NCBI GenBank assembly: GCA_026874595.1
Contig: CM049319.1
Span: forward strand, 66,927,917 to 66,991,916
DNA: 64,000 bases
Direction of reading: 5' to 3'
DNA from: Sipunculus nudus
Taxonomy: Eukaryota; Annelida; Sipuncula; Golfingiida; Sipunculidae
Within the stretch, counting starts at the first letter, position 1; each line of letters begins with the position of its first letter. Made by a program: the position numbers and the translations under genes. Below the pieces are notes generated by a model. It was not told where the DNA came from. It was given only the letters and a program-made list of their open reading frames with translations, and did no database searches. This document shows positions 24,021 to 35,273 of the stretch, piece after piece.

Positions 24021-24277
24021 TTATCAATATACAGTATGACGTACATGATATTATTAATTTTACTATATTTCATTATTAAATAATTTATTGTTATATCTTT
24101 GTCCTGATCACCTCTGTTTTCATTAGAATACCCATACACACAGAAACATTCACTATCCTAGTGTAAATAAGTACGTGAACAAACCACTTTTTTCCACTCC
24201 ACACGAAATCATGAGGCTGAACCAGTGGGTGACACTCGTCACCGGACACCCTGTTTATAACATGCTTTACGACATCT

Positions 24278-24546
24278 AGGGGGAGGTGGTGTAATGGTTA
24301 AGGTGCCGGGCTAATGATCGAGAGGTCATAAGTTCGTTTCTCGCTCAGACCCCCACCAAGACCGTTGGGCAAGGTGGCAACCGTGTGTCAACCCAGCAGT
24401 AGAAATGGGTACCAGTAAATACTAGAAAGGTAACCTGCGTGCCATGCTGGAGGTTCTCCCCTTAGTCGCTTCACGTTACAGAAACCGGGGTAAGCTCCGG
24501 CCTGATGAGCCTGTATCTCGGGTGTACAAGCCAAACAGATTTTACT
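24278..24546 (+). mobile_element. tRNA-derived SINE with 12-bp target duplication
   Basis: This 269-bp element is flanked by perfect TTTACGACATCT copies at 24266-24277 and 24547-24558. Its head is tRNA-like: box A region GGTGGTGTAATGGTTAAGGT and box B region AAGTTCGTTTCTC, about 35 bp downstream. The body has TTGGGCAAGGTGGC and AGTAGAAATGGGTACC, which recall the shared central domains of animal SINEs (Deu-like, by impression only). It has a short, non-poly(A) tail. It was copied by target-primed reverse transcription with a partner LINE, and the duplication is intact, so the insertion is relatively young. Confidence 0.88.
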
Positions 24547-24558
24547 TTTACGACATCT

Positions 24559-25534
24559 TATACCCAAGCCCTTGTCAGCGTTTTTTTTTTCTTGCCTCAT
24601 AGTTTTTTCAGGGTCACAACTAGGCAGATGTCGTGACGTGCCAAAGCCTTAGAAGCGTTTTCATCGTTTTATTTTAGATAGTGACTTGAAGGTGTCCGTC
24701 GCCTGTCACATAAGCCATTATTTGAACTCTTCACGAAATGTACTCGACTACCGTGATTTAATACGAGAGGAACCATCACAGAAGCCGTTAATTAAATTCT
24801 TCACGGAAGATACTCAACTACCGTGATTTAACAGGAGTGGAACCAAACTGATTTCTGTTGCAAATGAAGCCTTATACTTGTTATAAACAGGGTTTGAAAA
24901 CTCATTACAATCAAAATGATTTTTCTTTGTTATTCACTGGTGTCAATGACCGTGCTCATTTTACATGATCAAGTTCGTCTTCTCCGGGAAATAATTTTTT
25001 TAGAGACCGTGTAAGTGTTAAACGCGTTTGCAATATTTGTGTATCATTTCAGTCCTTTTCTGTATGCCTTACTGGCGTGAAATATTAATGTAAACATTTC
25101 CTCAATGTTAATAGACAAACTGCATCATCATGACTTCTCAAATGGTAACTCATGATCCTTCAGGTACACAAATTGAATATTTTGTTAGACTTGGTATCCG
25201 CTTTTTCTGTTTTGTTCAGGCATTTACACATTACATGTTATTAAGAGTACCGAGGAGTGCACAATTTATGACAGCTAAAGTGTTAAAAAAAGGTTTATCC
25301 TTTCACTGATGAACAAAACTACAGCTTTAGCTATATTGGTGAAACTTATCTGAATTGGGGTTCGTGTTGGTTTCTTAAAGCAATGCACTTGGACATCAAA
25401 AGTCATCAGGACCCTCAGAAGACAGCGCCTCTGAAATCCAAAAATTATCTCTGATGTTACATGTATCAGTTTTATAATGTTACTTGTGTCTGTTTTGTTG
25501 TGCGTAGTTGTATACAGAAAAGCCGAGGATCCGG
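24559..25534. other. Unannotated stretch
   Basis: There is a short local repetition near 24715-24840 (CACGAAATGTACTCGACTACC versus CACGGAAGATACTCAACTAC, both followed by GTGATTTAA). The 92-codon minus frame at 25275-25553 has no domain. Confidence 0.45.
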
Positions 25535-25748
25535 ACACTCTGGTACTGTACATTTTATTTGTTATACTGTGTAATTGTATCGATTGAGTGTATTGAAATG
25601 TTAGAATTGTTTTAAGAATAAATTTTAATTATTTGTTTACAAAAAAAATTCACGCTGCCTAGTGTTGCGGAAATTGATTTTTTCTTTCTACGTAACAAAA
25701 TTTATGCTCGTCACGACAACGAGATCAGTTGTTAATTGGTTCCGTAAG
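25535..25748 (+). mobile_element. 3' fragment of the gypsy-type LTR
   Basis: Matches the last ~210 bp of the LTR: the GTATTGAAATGTTAGA segment, GTTTTAAGAATAAATT, CACGCTGCCTAGTGTT and the end GGTTCCGTAA. It is more diverged than the solo LTR, lacks the 5' part and the terminal CA, and has no visible target duplication. It is followed after about 100 bp by R2 copy 2. Confidence 0.8.
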
Positions 25749-25846
25749 ACTGACCCAAGAAAGTGAATGGGAAAAAGGTAACACTCTACTACGAACTCAA
25801 TTCCACCCACACAGAGTTCGATAAAAAAACAGTCCGAGTGCAGAAT

Positions 25847-26220
25847 ATATCAATATTTGGGTCAAACTATATTAAGGGATTGAAATTCTATGGCTAAGTT
25901 CACTCGTGTGGAAAACCGTCGATTTATATTTTTCTCAAATATCTTTCCTCTTTTTCTGCCTGTTTTTGCGCTAAAAATTAAACATGGCTCATAAGAAATT
26001 GCTGTTTGGAATGAGTAACAGTCAATGGTGATTTATTACAGGAAAGCGGCTGTGTGATACTTTTGTTGCCTTTTTGTTTGCGACGGTTTCTTATTCACCT
26101 CAAGGAAATTACCACGAAAATAAAACCTTGGTAAATATGAATCCCTAACCGCGAAGTCAACTCGAAAAAGAAAAAAAGGCAGATATTTTAAATAACAATA
26201 CAATTGATTTGATATGTTAC
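25847..26220 (+). repeat. Dispersed repeat R2, copy 2
   Basis: Direct-orientation partner of 23059-23455, with the same left end and the same ACGAAAATAAAACCTT and GCGAAGTCAACTCGAAA landmarks. There are scattered indels. Confidence 0.75.
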
Positions 26221-26269
26221 TCGTTAATCAAAGATTTTCATTATGAATAATATGCGATTTTTCAGATTC

Positions 26270-26375
26270 TTCTTCTTCTTATTATTATTATTATTATTAT
26301 CATTATTATTATTTTGTAATTATTATTATTATCATTATTTTTATTTTTATTATAACTATTATCATTATTATTATT
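26270..26375. repeat. (TTA)n / (TTC)n microsatellite
   Basis: TTCTTCTTCTTATTATTATT followed by interrupted ATT repeats. Confidence 0.9.
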
Positions 26376-27215
26376 GTGATTTTTCGATTCCTTACTTCCG
26401 AGTTTGAGGACAAGTACAAGTCCAAGAAACTAGAGTCCAAGTTAGAGTCCAAGTCTCTAAAAAGTGGACTCTAGTCCTACGTCACTCGTTAAGAAGCACT
26501 TCATGTAAGAGATATTCTTCCTATTGTAATAGACCTAGATGACTCTCCTTCTTAGAAGAAACATGCAAAGGCAACGGAAAATCATGTTGCAAAGGACCTG
26601 GCAATCAAACATAGCATCTGAACTGATCAAGCATGGGGACTGACAGCGCTATACACGGCTCCGGAAAACCCCATTACCTCAATGGTTACGGTCATCAAAC
26701 AAGGCCTTCTCCAGCTTCTACATGCCTGCCAGGTTAATTGCAGAAAAAGACAAAAATGCCGTAGGAAAAAATGAATAGCTTCTTTGAAAAAAAGTGCGAA
26801 AAGAGAGTAATTTCAACGATTTATCTCCACATACTTTTACAAACAGCCGGAATTTCCAACTTGCATCACATACTGCCCATGTATTTACCCTGACACCCAA
26901 AGTCAGAAACATGCATAGTGCACATGACCCTGCTTGAAGATAAAGGTATTTTTAACATTTTGTGATACATGCTAGACAACTGCAGACATAAACATTGTTA
27001 AATGACCTATCTTGTACTTAGCACAAGAAAAATAATATCTTTTGGAATGTTTTCCTGAAGAAAAGTGTTGGTAGAAATATGATGAAAAGAGGGTGGTTAG
27101 CTTATTTTTTATTGGATCTTTAAATACAGAGTCGCTCTTTGTAAACATTGATTATGCAGCCCGTGTTTTAGAGACCATCTAATGTCCAGATGTGCTATAC
27201 ACAGCAGCATTAACT
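26376..27215. other. Unannotated stretch
   Basis: A short AGTCCAAGT tandem repeat occurs near 26412-26455. No gene was recognised. Confidence 0.45.
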
Positions 27216-27500
27216 TTTATTGTACGACTCAACGAAAGGGACGGCCAGCTTCAGTGGTAAGACAGCTGATGTTCTGTATTTGCTGTGGAGTCAAGCACGG
27301 CTTCGGTCTTGCCAAAACAATGCATGGAATCTTCCCCACCCTCATGGAGTCCCCTGCATTACTTTCGTAACATGGCAGATGGTAAAATACTCTACAGCTT
27401 AGCCCAGCTGAGAGCAAACACAAAGGTGGAGATCACACTGAACAGAAGCCTCTTTTTCGCTGATGATGTCACCAGTGGCGTCAATTTAGTCGCAAGTTAA
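27216..27500 (+). pseudogene. LINE reverse transcriptase fragment (relic 2)
   Basis: Reverse transcriptase palm region of the same LINE family as relic 1, broken into three frames. The pieces are YDSTKGTASFSGKTADV, then CCGVKHGFGLAKTMHGIFP (the GVKQG-type motif), then MADGKILYSLAQLRANTKVE ending in LFFADD. FADD (27456-27467) is the conserved motif C with the catalytic aspartates. A detached piece around 27915-27975 reads KKIQVLAQGE in one frame, which fits the segment downstream of motif C in such enzymes. If so, about 400 bp of other sequence separates it. Frame changes make it non-functional. Confidence 0.8.
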
Positions 27501-30500
27501 GGGGGATATTTTGTAGGCGATTATATATAAATCTATTAATATAGAAGTAGCACATTTTTTCTAATATTTTGTCTCTGTGACGAATTTCATATATGTTAAA
27601 TCCAAGTATGATTAAAAAAAAGTATTGTGTTTTCAGAATAGATCACCACTAAATCAGGCTCAGAGATAACATTTTAAAGATGAAATGGAGAAATCGACCT
27701 AAGGGCTATCATTCAAAGTATAAATATTCTTTGTTATCCAGAATATAAATCTTATTCTCTAAATAACAGTTTGATGATTACATTGCTCATCCCCTGTAGC
27801 TTATCAGTGCGAATATGTTCATCCATCCCCCTGCATTTAAGCCCCCGGATGACGCTGTCGTAGCTTACTCGCAGGTACAGCTTCAAAATTTAATTTACAA
27901 GTTGTTGTTTCCCTGCAGAGCGCCTTGCCTAAAACCAGGATAAAGAAGATCCAGGTTCTTGCTCAGGGTGAGATGACTCACTATTCGACATCAAGAAAAA
28001 CGACTAGGTCCTTTAAGAGAACTGCACCTACCTTTGGTCCACAGTGTCCAGCAACCTATTCACTTCCTGCAGAAAGCAACACCCAAATCGACAATGCGTG
28101 AACCTGACTACATGACGCCTCGATTACTAACCAGTGATTTGATGGATTTTCACAAAACTCATAACAGTTATTCCCCAATAAATTATCTCCCCCGCGGTCG
28201 ATTCTTAACAAATTCTACGCATATTAAATGAGGTCAGAGGGCATCGGATTCTTCGTGGTATGGCAAGGAATACTTCCTAAAAAAAAGCGGAATTTTGATC
28301 AATTTGAACGGAAATACTGTGGTTGACTTTATATTCGGACGGTGGAAATCTCGCAATTTCTTTATTTTGAACGTTTTGCTAGGATTTCATTTTTCGCGAT
28401 TGCAACAAAAGATTTTTATTCTAAGAAGAGCAGTATCTGTGGCCAGTTTTGATACCATGCACATATAATGATGCTGATAAGGTTGTTTTGAGGGATGTTA
28501 TCACTAATCACCTGTGTGTGCAGAAGCATTATCCTTTTCGTTCATCTAAGTTGATAGGCCTATTTCCGAGAGATTCATGTTCGCGATTATATTACATCGC
28601 AAATATCGCGAAAATAAAAAAACCCTCTTGAATAAAGAGCCAGACACAGTATTAACCAGCGATATCTGCCCCATTTAGATTCTTTGTAAAAGAGTACTTT
28701 GGTGGCGCTGTGATGACTGATCAGATATATCATGAAGCTCACTATAAATATTTAACAAAAGAGTTTCTATAAATGAGTTCAGTTTTCAGCAGAATCTGCA
28801 CATTTTTAAGAAGATAAGAGTACAAGAGATATACGACGTTCGACATTAATTGTGAAAAACAGGTATATTTGTCCTATGATTACAACCAACATAAATTGAG
28901 GCACCCAACAGGGTTTTCCGGGACACAGAGCAAAGCGTCTCTGATGGTAGAAATCTTTAACTGAAACTCGGTTCTCGGGGTCCATGCGTCCGACGGGACA
29001 CAAAAAGTTCTGGCTTTAGGATACAACTGACCTTAACATGTCACTCTCAGCAAGTAATAATATAATAACACGGTTTCATATCATATAAAGATATAACACT
29101 GACTTAAATTACAACAATAAAATCAGTTTTGCGTATCCCTCAAGTATCAACTTCCCTTGATGTTTTTTTATTATATTGTTAAGTTTGATCATAAATGTGT
29201 AGTATTTTATACCTGGAATAGAGCCCTGCTTAAATCAGAAGTGTTCTTCTGGTGCAGGCTATACCATGCAAAATGCTGTAACAAATAAATAAATATCTCA
29301 GATTGGACTCTCTAACATTTTTGCCCAATCATCCCGGACTCCTATCTGATTAAAACCAACCTCCAGACAAAAATGTGTCTCATTTAGGTTATATTTTTAA
29401 AGTTGACCAAAAAAGATCCAGACTTATGATTGATATAGAATACAATTTAGGGATATTGTATATATATGACCGGTAGAGAAATAACAGTATTATTTTAAGT
29501 GATCAACCAGAGCTTTGGTTCATTCTGGTCATGCGCCTGTAGTTATATTACCTGTTAACAGCCTTTCGTCTATGCCCTCTCTTGGACAATTCAATCTAAA
29601 ATATGATATAAGACTCTGCCTTTTTACAATGTAACTACGGCAAGGAAGTGGCAGTTGTATAGGCCTATGCCAAGAAATCAATGCCTGTGTTGGTTAGGTA
29701 TTTTGAATGTGTAATACCAATATTGACAATCCTTGTATTACAAAAGCCACCTACACTTTAAGCTTTTTCAGTTTTCAGTTTTTACAGCTATACAGGAAGT
29801 GTGAGAAATTGCAATAAAATAAATTTCCCAGAGGAAAACGTGACACATTTGAATTTATTTCTAAAGTTTTCCCACTTCAAGCTTTTTATCCAACAATAAA
29901 TAAGAAATGTTAATAAGACCGACACAGACCATGTTGTGCATGATATTTTCCATCCAGAACAACAGAAATCCCACCTTTTCATCAAATTTTGGCTGTGTGC
30001 TTTACTTTTTGCGTTTTTTAATTAAATGAATAATAGAACTCAAAGCAGACGGTAAAGGTACTCCATAATGATGATTCTCGAGCCGTTTAAAAAAGTCAGT
30101 ATAAGTTTTAATACATACATTCAAGTCGCCATTTATATAACCTATGTAAAATTTCCTGAAATACCAAAACAGCTGTAAAACATGCGGAATCCACGTTTAC
30201 ATTCTCATGTAAAACGTTTTTATTCAGATGTTCTGTAATTTGCGAACAGGAAACAAGGCAAATTATAGGACCTGTGTATTTCAGTTTAAAACAGTTTGGT
30301 ATCGAATAAAGCCAAAAAATAATCACCTCCCTACTTAGTCACAGACCAACAATTAAATAAAGGTTTTGGTAAACTATTGAAGAAAAACTAGTTAATGAAC
30401 TGTAATCCAAATAATAAAACGTGTAAAAACTAAGAAAAAGGTTTTATTAATATGAGTTAAGATCAGAAATAGCCAAATGTCAGGTCAGCGTGTATCCATG

Positions 30501-32469
30501 TAAGTTTGTTATGTTCAGTACTTAAAATGGGGAGTGATGTGATTGACTAGCGAAAGTGTTGCGTCATGGACAGTACCTGCATGGGATTGACTTAAACCTC
30601 ACAATACATGTTGTTTCGATGTTGCTGACAGTGTTTGACTTAGAGCTAGAATTGTTTGCCATATTCCTGTATGTATGAATATTATCGGTAAAATAGTGAA
30701 CTAGAAAAATATTTTTCGGAGAATATCGAAGTCTGTGGGAGGTTACTTTCTAAAATTTTGAAATCCATCTCAAAGGAAGGGTTCTTAAACTATTTTTACA
30801 ACATTTTCTCCTTATGACAGTCAAATATCCGTGTACTTTGCGCCTTTATAGATTTTTTTACTATGTCATATTCATGTTTTTGTAGATATTTCAAAAGTAA
30901 GATTGTGGCTATTTGTCACTCACTTCGCTGAAATTTTCTCTGTATGATTAAACTTCAAAGAATAAAAAAAAAATCTGGGAGTCTCGTGTCAGCATATATG
31001 ATATTTTTTTTCTTTTCTTGTAAGTCACGTCCAATGTTGTCCAGGTGTCTTCGGAACAATAAACGACATCCTGTATTTTTTATTTGTGCAACCAGAGTGT
31101 CATTGAAGTTCTTGCTGAGATGACATTTAAAGTTAGCGCTCTTAATAAGGCCCGCCTACGATAGAAGCTGGAATTTGATATTGACGAACATCAACTTCAT
31201 TTATAACGGCCTGAACGGACAAAGAACCTTGTCTTACTAACACATCTGAAACAATACTTTACGTGTCCCTAAATAAAATGGCATAAAGGTATCGAGTTTC
31301 TAAGAAACAACGGTAACAATCTGTACCCAGTCTCATGGAAACGTCAGGATAATTTAAATTACGTTCGATAGATTTGATAAGAGAGTAAAATTAAGTTTCA
31401 TATTTGTGGTAAAAACGCTTCACGGATAAAGTATATTGTTAAGGCGCATTTGTTTGCAGAAGTATTACTCAGTGAATTTAGGATGAAAATGTGATGAACG
31501 TGTAGATATTCAGAACTGTCTCCTTTTTAAAGCTGTTAATGTAACACCTCTGCAAATAACTCGAATCCTTAATTTGTAACTCTACATAAAACCCACCGTT
31601 TTTACATGAGATTGGAGGTCATGAATACCTTGGACATGTTAACGTCAGAGAATTGAATAAGATAAAATATGGGATAGTCGGAGCTTTTACGTGGGTGTTC
31701 ATTGACGTAGGTTCTTTTATACAGCAGGTCCATCTGTTAGGAATGTTAAATTGGGCGTTGACATTATTAAGTTTATTACCTGGGACACCTAATGTTACAG
31801 TTAGAATAAAAAATAATATTGACAGTAAGTATTCTATTTTTGACCGCATATCACAAGTGAGAACATGTCTCTTCATTACTGACAGCCGTAAATGCAAAAT
31901 GAAAGAAAATGTCTGATTTTTCGACAAAGTTTATAGTTAAGCAACCTTTGTTGTGTTAACCTCTGAAGGGGGGAAAAACAGGAATCCCATTACTAAAAAA
32001 AGGGCACTAATCCTTCAAGGATATTCAGTAGACAGAAAAGGTATAGCTTTTATTGCAGAGAAAATTAGTAACCATTCGAACCATAGTATCTCAGTAATAA
32101 GAAACTATGAACTTTTTTTCTATTTTACATGTACAGTGAGTAATAAAAATTAAAAATCGCATATTTCTTCGTTCTAAAGGTTCTTTGATATACGTAATTG
32201 CCATTTTTACTGAAAATGAACAGGTTTTAGAGAAAAGTAAAGACTTGAGGTTTACGCGTGATAAAATATTGCGTTTTTACGAATTTTTCTTTGTATTATT
32301 AGTTATAAAATCTTGCTGCATTAAAGCAAAATTGTACTTAAGCTTTGCTACATCCAGAAAGAAAGCGTGTCAGTTTAGCACGAATGTAGACTGAATGAGA
32401 GCCATGGACTCGCCATTTAAGTTTCAGCCGTACAACTTGGGGTATCGTGTCATAATGTTAATGTCTTCA
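27501..32469. other. Long unannotated stretch
   Basis: About 5 kb without a supported gene. A CGCGATTATATTACATCGCA / ATATCGCGAAAATAAAA segment near 28578-28620 resembles the CGCGAAAATAAAACC core of R2, and a weak inverted counterpart lies near 28390. Frames such as 31653-31916 and 31619-31927 oppose each other and have no domains. Confidence 0.45.
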
Positions 32470-32805
32470 TATATAGGACTCCGAGGTCAAGGATCATTCG
32501 CGAGAAAGGGATCTACAAAATGCTGAGCATTTGGGAATATGGTTTTGTTTCTATTTGTGACGCCTTTGTCACAGTGCTGTGCATGGAAATTAAGCATGCG
32601 TCCAGCTCCTTTGGCTGCCCGTCACGGCCTACTTTAATGAGTAACACAAATTCAAGTTGATTCTGTAGGCGACAATCAATTCCTTAGAATAGATCTGTCT
32701 GCCTGGTATTATACATGACATCTAAACATACGTTCATATAGTACACCAAAGCTCCATTTTGGTTCAAAGACCCCTGACACCTGAAGTCAACTATGGTGAA
32801 TTGAC

Positions 32806-32861
<56 letters not shown>

Positions 32862-33025
32862 GTAGACAGTTACTTGAAAAAAAACAGACCAAAGAGATTT
32901 GCCTTTACTTTCAGATAGAAGTTTGATATGAACATTGTAAACCAAACAGAAGTTTACAAATTTATAAAACTTGTTTTATATTATTTTGAAGCGTTGATAT
33001 CTTGTATGTTGTAAACATTAGACCG
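32470..33025 (+). repeat. Dispersed repeat R3, plus copy
   Basis: An inverted partner lies at 50340-50900. Shared landmarks are CGCGAGAAAGGG.TCTACAA, TTTGTCACAG, CTCCTTTGGCTGCCCGTCAC, CCAAAGCTCCAT, GACCCC.GA.ACCTGAAG.C, TTGACATAT next to a (CT)n run (32811-32857 here), and TGTAAACCAAACAGA.GTTTA. There is no coding capacity. Confidence 0.85.
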
Positions 33026-33768
33026 GGGTAGGAATCAGTTACGGATTAACATACAAAAATAAAAATGTCCACAAAAATAATTTAATTTTTGCCAATATAG
33101 TCCAATTATTAATACCCCCTAAGAGATTATGAGAATCTATCACAATATGTTTTTTTTCTTTCCATATATAAGAAGTACACACACACATATATATGTATAT
33201 ATTTGGGATCCGGCCCATCTGCCGATGGGATTGGCCCATATGAGGATCCGTTATTGGGCTGCCCATCTGCAGACGGGCAGCCAAATAACGGACTTGATAC
33301 CATGCACTTTCTGGCCCATCTGCAGATGGGCTTGGCCCAATAACCGATTTTAGTGATTATTAGTAATACGTTATTATTTTATTATCTTGATGACTATTGT
33401 ACTCAGACAAACATTTCTCAGAACTTAAATGTGTTTATTGAAACATAAACCACTATCACAGCCTTACACCAATAATTTTATCATCAAAATTACATAGATG
33501 TGCAATGTAAACTACATAGATGTGCATTCAGTGTTACAATGCCCTATTTAATAACTTTTTACACACAATTCTTAATTAGTCTACAATGCATTCGTGTGAT
33601 ATTAATAGTTTAAAGAGGTTCACTTTTTACCAAAGAGTAATTACAGCTGTTGCGAGAATATCTCATTTACATTACCACATAGATGTGACTTCCGTGGTAC
33701 AATACAATTTTACTAAAGAGTAATTACACATGGTACAAAATTAGTTTCTCAAATTCATTTTTAAATAA

Positions 33769-33769
<1 letters not shown>

Positions 33770-33804
<35 letters not shown>
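33770..33804. repeat. (AT)n microsatellite inside the TIR transposon
   Basis: Uninterrupted AT run within the downstream non-coding part of the element. Confidence 0.95.
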
Positions 33805-33806
<2 letters not shown>

Positions 33807-33968
33807 AGGTTACCATATAAATTTTGACAATAGAATAGTTATATATGTAGCAAACACTCTCTCAGAGTCATTTGGTCTCAGAGTCAATCACAATCAAACA
33901 CTATCACCACAATAACACATCTAGTTACAGTTTGTTTTTGAGAAGTGTCTTATTTATAAGCTCTCTAC

Positions 33969-34745
33969 TTAGCATTCGTACAGAATTGTTGGCGTTCTGG
34001 TGATGAGAGCAGCAGGGAAGTCGGGCATTACTCCTTTTTTCAGGTTATCACAGAGATGATGCCGTGGGTTAATGTAGTTTTAGCTGCAGGGGTCATTGCC
34101 GGAGAGTAGTGTCTTTGCAAAGGCCAGGGCAAAAACGCCACAGTCACTTGCATTTGCCTATCTGTGGACGTTCATCACAAGCATCCTAGGGTGTTGACTG
34201 CTGGTGAAGTTTCAGATTAGATCCTTAGTTTCCTCTGTGGGTTTCTTGGAGTCATATATGGCGACACAGTTCTTGGGCTGTCCAATGTTTGATATTGTAA
34301 TCCAATGATTTTTATTTACATGCAAAATTTTGACAAAGGCACCAGCTGCAATGTCCCAGGACAGGTTCTGTTGGAGTACAGGATCCTGATACCCCTTCAC
34401 ACCAGGATGGTCACTAATGTGTGTGTTCTGCAGCCAACCATTTGGACGCGATAAAGTCCTCACTTCACGTTCTGTCTTTGATATAGGTCTGACGGGCAGT
34501 GCCTCAGTACAGTTGTTGCTGCATGAATGTTGGAGATGGCAGTGTGTGCAACACTGTATTCCATTGTCACGACAAGAGCATCTTTTAGATGTCTTACAAC
34601 CACTAGTGCACTTACACGAACTCTTCGTAAACTTGGTGTTTGAATGTTCCATGCGTGCAGCTGCTCTCAGCGATGGCCGTCGTTCCAAATCTGGTTCAAA
34701 TGTCCCTGAGTATACAATCAAGTCCCCAGCCCTGTATTTGTCCAT
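33969..34745 (-). pseudogene. Transposon protein: CXC domain plus Ulp1-like C48 peptidase
   Basis: A single frame of 258 codons plus stop, with three internal stops (34212-34214, 34158-34160, 34080-34082) and no frameshift. Residues 44-79 form a cysteine-rich CXC cluster (CKCTSGC, KRCSCRDNG, CCTHC) like those of TSO1/tesmin DNA-binding proteins. Residues ~120-255 match a Ulp1/SENP-type cysteine peptidase fold: His in NHWITISN (~147), Asp in IYDSK (~165), Cys in SDCGVFALAF (~202). The usual glutamine before the Cys is replaced by the stop at codon 196. Such CXC-C48 combinations occur in animal transposon-encoded proteins; whether this one is part of a transposase or an accessory protein is unknown. 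With TIRs on both sides it is transposon cargo, not a host SENP. The start is the first ATG of the frame. Confidence 0.78.
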
Positions 34746-35039
34746 AGCTTACCTACCAAAGCATTCAGCTATAAAGAAACCCGTCAGTTAATTATTACCT
34801 AACAAACCATTGAAATAATTAATGAACCTCATTAAACTCTTAACATCACATGCATGCAATGTAGTCAAGATATGAATTGTTTGAATAAAATTATTTAAAA
34901 GATTATTGTATCACTGAAAGCACATCTATGTAATTTTGATGATAAATTATTGATGTAAATCTGTAGATGGGCAGCCCAATAATGGATCCTCATATGAGCC
35001 ACGCCCTTCGGCAGATGGGCCAGATCCCCAAACGGGCTC

Positions 35040-35042
<3 letters not shown>

Positions 35043-35101
<59 letters not shown>
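35043..35101. repeat. (AT)n microsatellite, retroelement target
   Basis: Uninterrupted AT run between the TIR transposon and the retrotransposon. Its last four bases serve as the left ATAT target copy. Confidence 0.95.
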
Positions 35102-35105
<4 letters not shown>

Positions 35106-35258
35106 ACAGGTGCTCTTTTTATTGTGTCACAACTTTCGTTGTCATGCTAGATAGGGGCTTTCTCGCCTGGCCGAGGTCATGTGTGGACCCTGTTATGTAG
35201 AGACAGACACAGAGATGTTCTTCTAGATGATTCCTGTAACGCGTGTTAACTGTTATTG
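35102..35258 (+). repeat. 5' LTR remnant
   Basis: Matches the first ~220 bp of the 3' LTR with an internal ~50-bp deletion (GTGTCACAACTTTCGTTGTC joins sequences separated in the 3' copy). It stops just after AACGCGTGTTAACTG. The TATA box, poly(A) signal, U5 and primer-binding site are absent, and gag begins 16 bp later. Confidence 0.85.
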
Positions 35259-35273
35259 TTTTAACATATTAAC

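Larger units (their letters stand above)
33203..35032 (-). mobile_element. TIR DNA transposon carrying a CXC-C48 protein gene
   Basis: The left end (TTTGGGATCCGGCCCATCTG) pairs with the reverse complement of the right end (TTTGGGGATCTGGCCCATCT). The match continues through CATATGAGGATCC.TTATTG and GGGCTGCCCATCT. A second inverted block (ATCATCAAAATTACATAGAT) occurs at about 33478-33502 and 34919-34945, so the left arm has ~190 bp of extra sequence between the two blocks. The left subterminal zone repeats the palindrome GGCCCATCTGCAGATGGGC. (AT)n lies just outside both ends. The only coding sequence is the broken minus-strand gene at 33969-34745. The superfamily could not be assigned. Confidence 0.75.

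Noticed and set aside
23797-24039. Thr/Ser-rich 80-codon frame, mucin-like
   Set aside because: It is a translation of an (ACT/ACA)n microsatellite.
34417-34791. 124-codon plus-strand frame
   Set aside because: It lies opposite the CXC-C48 frame, which has clear domains, so this is its shadow.
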